A DNA stretch of 64,000 nucleotides from CBDFGN01 sp965247065 (lineage in GTDB: Bacteria; Bacteroidota; Bacteroidia; Cytophagales; Cyclobacteriaceae). This document shows positions 36,313 to 45,216 of the stretch, piece after piece; within the stretch, counting starts at the first letter, position 1, and each line of letters opens with the position of its first letter. The notes beneath the pieces are model-generated. The model saw only the letters and a list, made by a program, of their open reading frames with translations. It was not told the DNA's origin and did no database searches. A program made the translations under genes and the position numbers. The stretch is from assembly GCA_965247065.1 (NCBI GenBank), contig CBDFGN010000006.1:3038001-3102000 (forward strand), read 5' to 3'.

Positions 36313-37215
36313 TTAAAGAGCGAGAAAGAGTTGACCGGTGTCCTGGTAGTTCAATTTGATTGAGGGCTTTTTTTCGCAAAAGTTGTAAGCGATTAAAGCC
36401 GAGAAAAGGTTGGTAAGGAAATTAGTTGGGCTCCTGTGCCTGGAGTGTTCAATCTGGAAGATGTTTTTAAGTTGATCAATGATAGTCTCACAAATAGCCC
36501 TTTTACGGAGCATTATAGCATCCATGATGGGGGTTAAGGATGAGGACTTCATATTGCGTTTGAGTTTGGTTATCAGATGGACTCCGCGGAAGAACAGATT
36601 TTTAAAAAGTTCCTTACTGATGTAGCCTTTATCACCAAAGAGCTTTCCGAATAATTTCTTAATAAACCGTTCAATTTTAAGAGGCTTTCTGTCATCCACA
36701 TTGCCCGGTGTGAGCATAAAATCGATGATTTCACCCGTATCAGCAGTGATAAGATGGAGCTTAAACCCGTAGAACCATCCGATGGAACAATGGCCTCTTT
36801 TAGCTAACCCTTCAAATACTTTATGGTTATGGATCCGTCTGTTATGACAGACCCTTAACGGAGTGCTGTCTATAAAACTTATACCTGTACACTGTCCAGT
36901 CCCTTGTGTTTTCAGATAAATAGCCATTGGCAGAAGACTTCCACTACAAAGTTCTACCATTCGGTTATAGCTTACCACATCAGGAAAGAAGGAGCGCAAG
37001 TGGCCACAAACGTATGTGTTGTAAAAGGTCTTGAAATTTCGATATCCTGAGATCTGGAACAAGACCTGTATAGTCATTACTTCGGATAAAGAAAGCTTAC
37101 CAGGTTTGTTGCGCTTTTTACTTCCCAGCAATCTTTTTTCCAATTTTGGGACAAAATCCAGACAAAAATCGTCAATGGAACAAAAAATTTCAGTAATTTT
37201 AGTAGCAGTTAACAT
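36313..37215 (-). CDS. IS982 family transposase
   Basis: A 300-residue DDE transposase. IS982 features are SFIDSTPLRVCHNRRIHNHK (first catalytic Asp), GWFYGFKLHLITADTGEI, the GNVDDRKPL block, GDKGYISKELF (second Asp) and the final helix region with E in CETIIDQLKNIF. The full-length frame suggests the element is potentially active. It reads opposite to nothing; it is on the same strand as the disrupted host gene. Confidence 0.92.
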   Translation of the reverse strand: MLTATKITEIFCSIDDFCLDFVPKLEKRLLGSKKRNKPGKLSLSEVMTIQVLFQISGYRNFKTFYNTYVCGHLRSFFPDVVSYNRMVELCSGSLLPMAIYLKTQGTGQCTGISFIDSTPLRVCHNRRIHNHKVFEGLAKRGHCSIGWFYGFKLHLITADTGEIIDFMLTPGNVDDRKPLKIERFIKKLFGKLFGDKGYISKELFKNLFFRGVHLITKLKRNMKSSSLTPIMDAIMLRKRAICETIIDQLKNIFQIEHSRHRSPTNFLTNLFSALIAYNFCEKKPSIKLNYQDTGQLFLAL

Positions 37216-37306
37216 AGGTAGAAATATTAGTTATTTTGTTGATTGTCAATGACTTAATATACTAATTTTCTGCCTTTTTTCTATCAATAAACTACTCTAT
37301 TTTATA

Positions 37307-37319
37307 TCGAACTCACGTT
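37307..37319. repeat. IS982 right terminal inverted repeat
   Basis: Reads TCGAACTCACGTT, the reverse complement of the left repeat, and is followed directly by the second ATTT target copy at 37320-37323. Confidence 0.9.
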
Positions 37320-37439
37320 ATTTACCCAGGTATCTTTAAACTGATACAGTTTTAGCGCACTAATAGCAGAAATAATGGCTTCTAAAATTATAAGAGCGGA
37401 AAAAGTAAAAAATATAATGGTTTGAGTGGTTTGATCCAT
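37320..37439 (-). pseudogene. N-terminal part of the IS-split sterol desaturase-family gene
   Basis: From ATG at 37437-37439 the frame reads MDQTTQTIIFFTFSALIILE then AIISAISALKLYQFKDTWVN, a first membrane helix of a sterol-desaturase-type protein, and runs into the IS at 37319. Its last codon AAT is followed, after removal of the IS and one ATTT, by ATA TTT ATT GGC of the C-terminal part in frame. This proves the two parts belonged together. Confidence 0.85.
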
Positions 37440-37546
37440 AATCCAGTTTCGTGTTTAACAATTGACGTCTTTATTCATAGGTCATTATGTCTTGAAAAAA
37501 TGTCTTAAATAACCTAATGCTACTTTCTTTATTGACACTCCATTAT

Positions 37547-38644
37547 TTATTCATCAAATAGCTCCGTTGGATCAATACTGTTATTCCTCAGCAGCCGAAA
37601 ATGCGTAAGCAATGCACTGCCGAGCGCGAGGGATTTATAATTCAACCGATACTTCTTGTCCATTTCACAGATCATCCGGGTTATACTTGCATAATGGCCA
37701 TGCGAAACGTTTGGAAAGAGGTGATGGGCTACATGATGATTAAAGCCGCCTAACAAATAAGTGAGTACCCGGCTGTTGGTGGCAAAATCTGTTGTAGTGA
37801 TTAACTGGTGCTCCTGCCAGCTATGCGGAATATTGCTGTTATCTCCCGCTTTCATGAACACCGCATCTTCACCCACGTGAGCGCTTACCAATGCAATAGT
37901 GGCAATGATGCTTCCTGTCAAATGCATGACGATGAATCCCGATAATACCCAGTACCAGGCCAGGGGAATGATAAGCATCGGGATGAAAAGCAAATGAGAA
38001 AGGTTCAGGAACTTGAAGAAAATAAACCTGGGAACATTCTTCTTCCGGGGATCACCGTGCTGATTCATTAATCCGTTTTTGTTGAACAGGTCATAGAAAT
38101 CCCGGTAATAGCTGACATGAATAGTATAAAACAGGTAGAGAAACGGCATATAAATATGCTGATAGCGGTGAAACTTTCTATATACGGCATTGGGAAGAAT
38201 GCGAACAACCTTTGTTTGACGGATGTCCATGTCCCAATCCTGGATATTGGAATAGGAATGATGAAAGTTGATATGACGTGTTTTCCAGATCGTGTGATCG
38301 TCTCCCAAAAAGTCAAAGACAAATAAGAAGAGTCGGTTGAGCTTTAAGGAACGAAAGAAAGTGTTATGTGCTAAGTCATGGGCTGTATTGAGAAACAAGA
38401 TGATCAGGCAAATGCCGAGGAGCATATACCAGCCAAACATGGCCCACAACTGGGATGGGAAAAACAATAGTCCGCCATAGGCAAGCAGGTAACATAATAC
38501 CATCATGCCGGCTTTCACATGCATGTTGCTCCTTATCCTCCTGTCATTATTTTTCACCCATTGTCGAACCTGCTGTTTTAATTCACCAATCCACGGCGCT
38601 TTGTTTTGAGGTTTGAATTTGGGATAAGATCTTGTTGATTCCAT
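37547..38644 (-). CDS. Membrane fatty acid desaturase
   Basis: A 365-residue acyl-lipid/acyl-CoA desaturase of the linoleoyl-CoA desaturase type. His boxes: HDLAHNTF (about 109-116), HINFHHSYSN (about 146-155) and HHVAHHLFPNVSH near the C-terminus. Four membrane helices are evident. It inserts a double bond into membrane fatty acids. It is followed 107 nt downstream by the IS-split hydroxylase/desaturase gene on the same strand, so both may have formed a lipid-modification operon. The region is AT-richer than its surroundings. Confidence 0.88.
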   Translation of the reverse strand: MESTRSYPKFKPQNKAPWIGELKQQVRQWVKNNDRRIRSNMHVKAGMMVLCYLLAYGGLLFFPSQLWAMFGWYMLLGICLIILFLNTAHDLAHNTFFRSLKLNRLFLFVFDFLGDDHTIWKTRHINFHHSYSNIQDWDMDIRQTKVVRILPNAVYRKFHRYQHIYMPFLYLFYTIHVSYYRDFYDLFNKNGLMNQHGDPRKKNVPRFIFFKFLNLSHLLFIPMLIIPLAWYWVLSGFIVMHLTGSIIATIALVSAHVGEDAVFMKAGDNSNIPHSWQEHQLITTTDFATNSRVLTYLLGGFNHHVAHHLFPNVSHGHYASITRMICEMDKKYRLNYKSLALGSALLTHFRLLRNNSIDPTELFDE

Positions 38645-39670
38645 GATAAACGTTTATTAGAGCTTAATTAATTTTTCAAATAGTAAATGTTGAACCATCA
38701 ATGTGGCAGCGTTCATTGTAATTAAAAGTACGGGACTGGTGGCCCGGTGAGTAATTGAATATCGCCTTACAGTTAAGGGATTTTGCAATTTTTGCAACTC
38801 AACCAGAAAGGAGGGAAGGATCGGTAAATCGTTAAGGATTATTGCGAATCAAACCGATTGGATGGGAGTTAATGCAAATCTTGATATGAAGAAACGGGCG
38901 ATTTTTGGAAAAATCGAGAATATCTTTTCAATGAACGCCTCCATCATAGTTGGCATTGGGACAAGATTAAAAGAGAAGGTTACTTGGAAATTATGGAGGT
39001 ACAGAATGTATTTGCGGCGGGTGCTTATCAGAATGAACCAGTTTAAAACCGACCAGGCACCGGGTTAAACTCCGATTGACCGGGGAGGGGCTTAAAAACG
39101 GGGTAGATCTTAAGGCCCTTATGAGGCTGCAGCACTATAAGGAGGACAAAAAACAGGAGGACATTTGTGAGAAACACAAGCTGGTTTGGAGCTAAAACTA
39201 TGCCCAACCTTTTTTGTAAGACTCAGTTCTGTTTCAAGCCTCTTCTGCAAAATCTGAAAACGCTCAAAAACCAGTGGCGGAAGTCAGTTAGGGTTATTGT
39301 GAGGGCTTTGCTAGGCTGAAGCATGACATTCCGGAAGCCGTAAGCAATTTTGTTAATCTTGAGCCAACTCTTGTGCAGTTGCTATGCGTACCGGGACAGC
39401 ATGAACTCGGAGGCAACCTGTTTTCAACAGGTACTTGTTTTGCCAGCCAACCTAACGAATTTGACCAAGGGCGTTCATGCAAAAGAAATCAAGTGCGATC
39501 GGAGAGAGAGGCGATGAGTATTTTGAGATGATCAAGGTGCCCAAGGAGAAGAAGAAATAATCCCCCCCGTCCCCTTTTCCAAGGTGGGGAAAAGAGGAAC
39601 CGCGTCATCTTGCCAAAATGGAAGAAAGGTGCTTGCTAAAGTATGGCGAGCGTCTCCTGTCGTGGAGGCA
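38645..39670. other. Gene-free stretch with decayed coding sequence
   Basis: About 1 kb without a convincing gene. Several short plus-strand frames have protein-like composition, for example ERLHHSWHWDKIKREGYLEI at about 38936-39060 and a segment KHDIPEAVSNFVNLEPTL around 39320, but none is long or recognisable. I regard the stretch as remnants of one or more unidentified genes. Confidence 0.4.
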
Positions 39671-40579
39671 TCAATCCATCGCTGCCCGTTTCAAATTCTG
39701 TACGTTTCGCCTCATTGCCGACATAAAATCTCCTTCACCTGGCTTATTACCACAAGGCTCGAAAACCACGATGATAACTTCACTTTCCTCCAGCCACACC
39801 CTTAGTTCGGGCAGAGGTTCCGCCTCCCACAACATAACAGGGTTAGGAAAGTCAGCCAATTTGCCCTGGAAAGAATCTAAAACCTCAGGTTCAGGCATTT
39901 GATCGGGCTCCCAATGCTCACTGCTGATCTTAAAATCGTATCGATTGGCTAGATACTGGTATACCGGATGAGAAGCTAGCAGGGTTCGGCCTTTGAGCTT
40001 AGAGGCTATTTCACCCATCTCTTGGTCCAAAGTCTCTAATTCAGAGCTAATGGATTGGAAATTGGCCACTAACGTCTCTTCTTGCTCAGGCAGAGCCTCC
40101 AGCAAGGCGGTTTGGATGGCTTCAGCCTGTATGGCGGCTAATTTGAAATCAAGCCATACCGTGAATGCTAACTCGCCGTGGGAATGCTCCCCCTCGGGGC
40201 CATGGGAGTGACTGACTCCCCTTCCTTCTTGGAGAAGGTCCCCACCGAATGGAGAAGATGTATTGATGATCTTGGATTGAGGCAAACTCACTTGTTTCAT
40301 CCATTTGGCGTAGCCGGCCCCATTGTCCAAAATCAAATCAGCTTGCTGGAAAAGCTGCACGGCCTCTGCCTCCGGTTTCCAGAATGCCGGATCGATGTCA
40401 GAGGGTAGTGGGAATTCGGCCCGGATCAAATCTCCTCCGATTTCTTGCGCAAAAAAATGCAATGGGTAATTGACCGATATAATCAACGGCTCATCAAATT
40501 CCTTTTCCTGGGTTGCCTTCTTTTCAGATGTGCATGCAGCAAGGAGAAATACCAAAAGAATAAAATAGACCTTATTCAT
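39671..40579 (-). CDS. ZnuA-like metal-binding lipoprotein
   Basis: A 302-residue metal ABC solute-binding protein of the Zn/Mn family. It begins with a lipoprotein signal (LLVFLLAACTSEK, Cys near residue 16). Metal-site signatures are YPLHFFAQEIGG (His early), ILDNGAGYAKWM, a His-rich loop VSHSHGPEGEHSHGE at about 122-136, and SHPVYQYLANRYDF. Such proteins bind periplasmic zinc. The co-encoded transporter is, unusually, a LolD/FtsX-type pair rather than ZnuBC, with 5 nt between the genes; the functional connection is an inference. Confidence 0.82.
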   Translation of the reverse strand: MNKVYFILLVFLLAACTSEKKATQEKEFDEPLIISVNYPLHFFAQEIGGDLIRAEFPLPSDIDPAFWKPEAEAVQLFQQADLILDNGAGYAKWMKQVSLPQSKIINTSSPFGGDLLQEGRGVSHSHGPEGEHSHGELAFTVWLDFKLAAIQAEAIQTALLEALPEQEETLVANFQSISSELETLDQEMGEIASKLKGRTLLASHPVYQYLANRYDFKISSEHWEPDQMPEPEVLDSFQGKLADFPNPVMLWEAEPLPELRVWLEESEVIIVVFEPCGNKPGEGDFMSAMRRNVQNLKRAAMD

Positions 40580-40584
40580 AATAG

Positions 40585-40893
40585 CTACAATATGAAGTAT
40601 CGAATAAATTCCTCTACAAAAAAACCGGTTATATAATATAAAACAAATGCCGTAAGCAAACTCATGCCCAGGATGGATAGCAGCTCGAATCCAAGGATCT
40701 CTATAACCTTGGATCGGCTGGATCCAAGAGTTAGCATGGTATAAATTTCCTGTTGTCTTAACCTTAGCGATAGGGCCACAATTAGTCCCAGGATCAGTAG
40801 GGTAGCCACCGCTACCAGAACAAAAGCGGTATTGAACAACTCCTTTATTTTGAAAATGCTTAGCAGAAGATTTTCTACCACCCGGGTTGGCAC
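40585..40893 (-). CDS. FtsX/LolE-type ABC permease, C-terminal part (after in-frame TAG)
   Basis: A 102-residue segment with the last two membrane helices of an FtsX-domain permease (AFVLVAVATLLILGLIVALS, then LLSILGMSLLTAFVLYYITG) and the conserved RQQEIYTMLTLGSSRSKV loop between them. Its GTG start is an artefact: the codons before it continue the frame as AVV and then TAG at 40900-40902 directly after the N-terminal part. Only one codon separates the two parts from being one gene of about 393 residues. Confidence 0.78.
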   Translation of the reverse strand: MPTRVVENLLLSIFKIKELFNTAFVLVAVATLLILGLIVALSLRLRQQEIYTMLTLGSSRSKVIEILGFELLSILGMSLLTAFVLYYITGFFVEEFIRYFIL

Positions 40894-40899
40894 TACCGC

Positions 40900-41763
40900 C
40901 TAGTGCGGAAGCTGGTTGGATTCGAACCTGCCTCTAAGGATTGTTTCGGACTTTTCATCTTTGGGAAAGAACAGAACCGAACCAATGGGAAAGGATGACT
41001 GCGACCCATGAAAGTGAAAGCTTTCCCGGTTGCTCTGGGTGATTTCGTTGTACATAAAGAGCTTAGCTGAAGCGCTGACGGTTGAATCACCCCTTTCGAG
41101 GATCAAAGTGGGGTCTTTTATTTCGGCCAGGTCTTGATGGCCGTGACCCAGCCCCATGATAACCCAAGTGGTCTTGAGGTCGGTGAAAATGGCTCCGTCA
41201 TCAGGTGTGTCGGTAGGGCTGTTTATTCCGGTGATGGTCATCTTTAACGGATAAACCCCGGCTAGGTCGAAAAAATTTTCAGGTGAGGAAATGATACTGT
41301 CACGTACCCCCAGGTTTAACCGGTCAGCCACGGTATTGCCAATAACGCATTCCCCCATGAACGCAAACTGACGACCCTCAGCCAGTTGAAGATTTCGCTG
41401 CTCGAAGTATTCCAGGGTCGTTCCCACAATCGGAAATCCGCGGGCCTGATAACCAGTGAGAATCGGAACAGCCGTCCCAAAGTCGGTTTGCTGGAGGATC
41501 TCAACCATTTCCATGGTAACGTTCTCAATCTTTTCTGCCTGGAAATAAAGTGAGTTGATGACCAGATCAGTAGAACTACCGCGGGCGCCAATAATTACGG
41601 GGGTTGCATTTGCCCGGCTCAACATCTGCCGTTCACTTTCATCGATCAATTTTCGAAGGCCGTTTGGGAGGAAAATAATCAGCCCGATCGAAACCAACAG
41701 GACCAGGGTCCGAATTCGATAGAACAACAGGTACTTTAATGCCAGGTAAAAACTAGCCTTCAT
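40900..41763 (-). CDS. FtsX/LolE-type ABC permease, N-terminal part (ends at in-frame TAG)
   Basis: Starting at ATG 41763 (MKASFYLALKYLLFYRIRT) the product has one N-terminal membrane helix and a large periplasmic MacB-like domain, ending ESNQLPH before TAG. The frame then continues AVVPTRVVENLLLSIFKIKE into the three-helix C-terminal part. In relatives the amber position is typically a Gln by my recollection of the family, which would fit a CAG to TAG change. The gene overlaps the ATPase gene by 11 nt. As annotated it lacks the permease core and should be non-functional unless the amber is read through. Confidence 0.75.
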   Translation of the reverse strand: MKASFYLALKYLLFYRIRTLVLLVSIGLIIFLPNGLRKLIDESERQMLSRANATPVIIGARGSSTDLVINSLYFQAEKIENVTMEMVEILQQTDFGTAVPILTGYQARGFPIVGTTLEYFEQRNLQLAEGRQFAFMGECVIGNTVADRLNLGVRDSIISSPENFFDLAGVYPLKMTITGINSPTDTPDDGAIFTDLKTTWVIMGLGHGHQDLAEIKDPTLILERGDSTVSASAKLFMYNEITQSNRESFHFHGSQSSFPIGSVLFFPKDEKSETILRGRFESNQLPH

Positions 41764-42424
41764 CGTCGGATGAGTGGAAAGTCGAGAAATCAAGAATTCT
41801 TTCATAGCCTGACAGCAGATTGTGGTCATGGGTAACGACCAGGATAGAGGCATTCTGCTGTGATGAATAGTCAAGCAATATTTCCATAATATGTTGCTTG
41901 TTGGCTGGATCCAAATTGCCAGTTGGTTCGTCGGCCAGGATGATAGAAGGGCTGTTAACCAGGGCCCGGCAAATGGCGACCCGCTGTCGCTCGCCATGGG
42001 ATAGCCGTGATGGATAGCGGTTGCTTTTATCGCCTATTCGAAGCGATTCCAACAATTGACGAGCATTTCGCTTGCCATCCTGAGTTAGCTCAAGATGACT
42101 ATTAATTCGAAAAGGGAATAGGACATTGTCCGGAACATCCAAATACTCTACCAAACGGAAATCCTGAAATACGAATCCAATGTTTTTGATCCGGAAATTC
42201 CTCCGCTGACTGTCCGACAGTCGCCCGACAATTTGATCGTTAACTTTCAATTCTCCAGACAAAGGAAGCAGAATTCCAGCTATGAGGTTCAAGAGGGTAG
42301 TTTTACCAAATCCACTAGGTCCGATAATTCCAATCCTTTCACCCTGTTGGACGCTCAATTCGGGAATTTCCAACTGGAACGTTGAACCCGGATAGGTATA
42401 ACGCAGATTCTGGATGTTAATCAT
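41753..42424 (-). CDS. LolD-type ABC transporter ATP-binding protein
   Basis: A 223-residue ABC ATPase: Walker A GPSGFGKTT at about 34-42, signature LSHGERQRVAICRAL, Walker B IILADEPTGNLDP and VVTHDHNLL. The LolD/MacB subfamily is indicated by the NDQIVG region and DEPTGNLDP. It couples to the FtsX-type permease downstream. Its genomic partners, a ZnuA-like lipoprotein and a relic of an uncharacterised protein, suggest an envelope export or metal-related machine rather than lipoprotein sorting alone. Confidence 0.85.
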   Translation of the reverse strand: MINIQNLRYTYPGSTFQLEIPELSVQQGERIGIIGPSGFGKTTLLNLIAGILLPLSGELKVNDQIVGRLSDSQRRNFRIKNIGFVFQDFRLVEYLDVPDNVLFPFRINSHLELTQDGKRNARQLLESLRIGDKSNRYPSRLSHGERQRVAICRALVNSPSIILADEPTGNLDPANKQHIMEILLDYSSQQNASILVVTHDHNLLSGYERILDFSTFHSSDDEG

Positions 42425-42504
42425 TGGTTGTTTTCATAATGCATTTAGCAACTGTTCCGGATATGATATCCGGAACAGGATTAGCCATGGAATTAATTCC
42501 ACAG

Positions 42505-42830
42505 CTATAATCTTGATTCTTCAATAATATCCAATGTCGACAATTTCCAAACTCCATCAACTGGAATGACCCTGACAATCGCTTGGTATTGGTTTGTTCG
42601 GTAGTGAAGGTGGCCCCAATGGCTCACCGATCCTTTTACTTGCCTTTGACAAAGATAGGCTTGTTGGTCCCCGGACGATTCAGCATTCTGAACATCCATA
42701 AGATTTACGTCCGTAATTCTGGCTTGTATTCCACCCTGGTTTTAGAGTTCCATGCCCTTCTTGGTCTGAAGGTACACTTCGGTTAGTAAGTCGCCATGGT
42801 TGCTGATAGCGAATTTATCGTGCACGTCAC
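42505..42830 (-). pseudogene. C-terminal relic of an uncharacterised protein linked to the ABC genes, with in-frame TAA
   Basis: The frame reads SDVHDKFAISNHGDLLTEVY, LQTKKGMEL, then TAA at 42742-42744, then NQGGIQARITDVNLMD and KGSVSHWGHLHYRTNQYQAI plus VDGVWKLSTLDIIEE to its end. The continuity on both sides of the TAA shows one protein with a nonsense mutation. The 'G-V-HWGH-H-R-N-Y ... VDG-WK' pattern reminds me of a protein often found beside ABC ATPase/permease/ZnuA-like genes in Planctomycetes and Bacteroidota, but I cannot name the family. Being upstream of the ATPase gene it was probably the first gene of that operon. Confidence 0.5.
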
Positions 42831-42944
42831 TTTAACCCCAATAAGCCAATAGAAGTAATTCTTCAAATGAACATGGGTGATCTCATTCCACAGGTAATTG
42901 GCATATCCGGAATAGCCGTTTACAAATATCTCCCAATACTCCAT
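42831..42944 (-). pseudogene. N-terminal relic of a sterol desaturase-like gene
   Basis: From ATG at 42942-42944 the frame reads MEYWEIFVNGYSGYANYLWN then EITHVHLKNYFYWLIGV before the similarity stops at the junction with the relic downstream. The N-terminus resembles sterol desaturase-type proteins of Bacteroidota, of which the body is deleted. This is a short match and is uncertain. Confidence 0.4.
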
Positions 42945-43076
42945 ATTAAATTAATCTAACATTTCAGTTGAACAGGCAATTCAGCATAAGCTCCTTTCAG
43001 TCCACCTGCTCTCATAATTTGACCCATTCTTCGTTCCTGACCCCTGTGCAAAATTATCTGAACAACAAGAATTCCC

Positions 43077-43568
43077 TTAATCTTCAAGCTCATACCATTC
43101 AATATTCTCCAGTTTTGCTCGCCTTCCTTTGTTCTCGGGAGCATAATACCGAGCCAGGTAGTTTAGGATCACATCTTGATTCGGTCCCAGGTCCCAGAGG
43201 TTTTGGTTCTCCTGCATCCATTGAATCATGCTCTCCCAACCTTCTCGACTGGCTCTATTTTGAGTAATCAGCTTGGAAGAGTGACATGCCGTGCAATTGG
43301 CAATTACTACTTCCAGGCCATTACCAAACTTAAAACCCGTAGCCGTGTGGATTCCGTCTACTATTTCGCCGATTCCTCTGACCGGCAAAGGTTCGGTAGC
43401 GACGGTATCGGCTTTCTGCATTTCGGTCGTTGGAGCGGAAATATGTCCATTGGCATCAAAAATCCTGAGATAAACTAAAGAACCAGCAAGCACTATCAGG
43501 ATGACCACCACTCCGCCTAAAATAGCTGGAAGACCTTTGGTAGAATCAAATAGATTTTGCCAGTTCAT
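43077..43568 (-). CDS. SorB-like cytochrome c subunit
   Basis: A 163-residue membrane-anchored monoheme cytochrome. It has an N-terminal helix (AILGGVVVILIVLAGSLVYL) and one heme motif NCTACHSS; the distal Met is plausible in ESMIQWMQEN. It starts 4 nt after the molybdoenzyme gene, so it is the electron acceptor of that enzyme, passing electrons to the respiratory chain. Length and layout fit the SorB subunit of sulfite:cytochrome c oxidoreductase. Confidence 0.8.
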   Translation of the reverse strand: MNWQNLFDSTKGLPAILGGVVVILIVLAGSLVYLRIFDANGHISAPTTEMQKADTVATEPLPVRGIGEIVDGIHTATGFKFGNGLEVVIANCTACHSSKLITQNRASREGWESMIQWMQENQNLWDLGPNQDVILNYLARYYAPENKGRRAKLENIEWYELED

Positions 43569-43572
43569 GCCA

Positions 43573-44823
43573 TCAAGTAACTTTTATTGCGATTCGATGA
43601 CAGGCGTTATTTAAATAACCCCTCGGATTCCAACCGGGTACTACCATTGGCTGCATCTTGCCCTGACTATCAGTAGCCCTGGCCCAAACCTCATAATATC
43701 CTGCCCTGGGAAATTTCACATTTGTGTTCCAGTTCTGCCAGGCGAGCTTGTTCTTGGGAAGATTTAGCTGGCATTCCAACCAGGAGGCCCCGAAGTCAAT
43801 CGAACAGTGCATTTGAGTGACTTCAAGGTCACCCGCCCAGGCATGGCCTCTGATTTCCAATGGACTGCCTTCCTGGATCATCGCTCCGGTCTTTGGATAG
43901 GTTACCAAAGATTTCACCGGCATCGATTCGATTATGCACATATCCTCATCGGGAACAATTGATCCGGGGGCAACCGTTTGGCAGGGAACCCGATAGGATT
44001 GTCCGCCCATTTTGGGTCCATCATGCTCTTTGTCGCGGACCACAATCTTGTATAACCATTTCCCACAAGTGGACGCAGGCCAACCTCCAAACACCAGACG
44101 CAGCGGATATCCATTCATTACCGGTAAATCTTTTCCATTGACCGCCCAAGCGATTAAGGATTCTTGCTCCAGAGCCTTTTTCAGTGGCACTCCCCGGGAG
44201 ATCACCACTTTATCAGGATTGCCGCTTAAATGTCTATCACGGCCATAATAGCCCAGGTAAACGGCGTCCTCCCTGATTCCTGTGTCCTCCAACACATCCT
44301 TTAGGCGTACGCCAGTCCATTCAGGACACCCCACGGCACCGGTTGTCCATTGATTTCCCTTAGCCGGTGGATTGTGTTCGCTCCTACCATTGCCTCCGCA
44401 TTCAATGGTGAGTTGGTGGGTATAATTGGGGAACTTTGATTTCAGATCAGCCAATCGGTACGTCTTCCTGCTAACAACTGATTCGCCTTCAACTTCCAAA
44501 GTCCAGTTTTCAGGATCAATATGTCGAGGGACCAGACCATTGTTCCGAATGAAGAGTCGGTCAGCCGGAGTGGGGTCAGGATCGAGTAAATGTGGTGGAG
44601 TCTCCACGTTCCAGGGTCGGTCATTAAGGACCGTCAAATCCTGATGCTTGCCATCTAAAGCTAACGGGTCATCGAGTGGCATGAGGCCTAAGGGAACCAC
44701 GCCATGAGAAAGATTCCGGCCAAAGACTATTTCTGCTCCTAATGCCAGGCTTAAAGCCGAAAGTCCGCCGGCACGCAGAAAATCTCTTCGATCAAAACTT
44801 AGTTTGTTTTTTAAAACAGTCAT
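43573..44823 (-). CDS. SorA-like molybdopterin sulfite dehydrogenase
   Basis: A 416-residue protein of the sulfite oxidase family, started at ATG 44823 (MTVLKNKLSFDRRDFLRAGG) so that the twin-arginine motif RRDFLRAG is near the N-terminus; the extended upstream frame is not needed. The molybdenum-ligating Cys is in LTIECGGNGRSE, and GYPLRLVFGGWPASTCGKWL and MHCSIDFGASWLECQLNL belong to the catalytic and dimerisation domains. It oxidises sulfite to sulfate in the periplasm. Sulfite could come from the sulfatases or organosulfur breakdown, but that is speculation. Confidence 0.85.
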   Translation of the reverse strand: MTVLKNKLSFDRRDFLRAGGLSALSLALGAEIVFGRNLSHGVVPLGLMPLDDPLALDGKHQDLTVLNDRPWNVETPPHLLDPDPTPADRLFIRNNGLVPRHIDPENWTLEVEGESVVSRKTYRLADLKSKFPNYTHQLTIECGGNGRSEHNPPAKGNQWTTGAVGCPEWTGVRLKDVLEDTGIREDAVYLGYYGRDRHLSGNPDKVVISRGVPLKKALEQESLIAWAVNGKDLPVMNGYPLRLVFGGWPASTCGKWLYKIVVRDKEHDGPKMGGQSYRVPCQTVAPGSIVPDEDMCIIESMPVKSLVTYPKTGAMIQEGSPLEIRGHAWAGDLEVTQMHCSIDFGASWLECQLNLPKNKLAWQNWNTNVKFPRAGYYEVWARATDSQGKMQPMVVPGWNPRGYLNNACHRIAIKVT

Positions 44824-45216
44824 GGAAAAACTTATTAATAAAAATAACTCATTCAAAAATATTAACATATTTTCTATCATTCGGGAAAAGGGTCCCCAAT
44901 GCATTGGGGAGGTAGGGATCAGTCTTCGTTGACGGAATCGTGTAATCCAGCTTTCAACGGTTTTGAACTTGGACAGAGCACTATTGGGGTGTTGGGTGGT
45001 AATGGCTAATCAAAATACGATAATAAGTCCTAGTTCCTAGACCCAACGGTGGACTGCGCCTGCCCTACTCCGCACAACATGCCGGTCAAAGTACAGCCCT
45101 AGTCCAACAATAACCACCAAAAATACATATCTCATTGTATTCAAATGTTGAAACGTACGGCCGAGTTCTCGTATAGGACGGGCACCGATCTCCGATTGTT
45201 TTGTCGTAACTCTCGA
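44824..45216. other. Intergenic region, nothing recognised
   Basis: About 390 nt between the sulfite dehydrogenase and the sialidase-like gene. No RNA gene, repeat or clear promoter box is visible. Base composition changes from the moderate level of the left genes to the higher GC of the sialidase-like gene within it. Confidence 0.35.

Larger units (their letters stand above)
36287..37319 (-). mobile_element. IS982-family insertion sequence
   Basis: A 1033-bp element bounded by perfect 13-bp inverted repeats (AACGTGAGTTCGA at the left, its complement at the right) and flanked by a 4-bp direct repeat ATTT (36283-36286 and 37320-37323). It contains one transposase gene. The insertion lies inside a sterol-desaturase-family gene and removing the element plus one ATTT restores an open frame exactly, so it is a recent and precise insertion. 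Confidence 0.92.
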
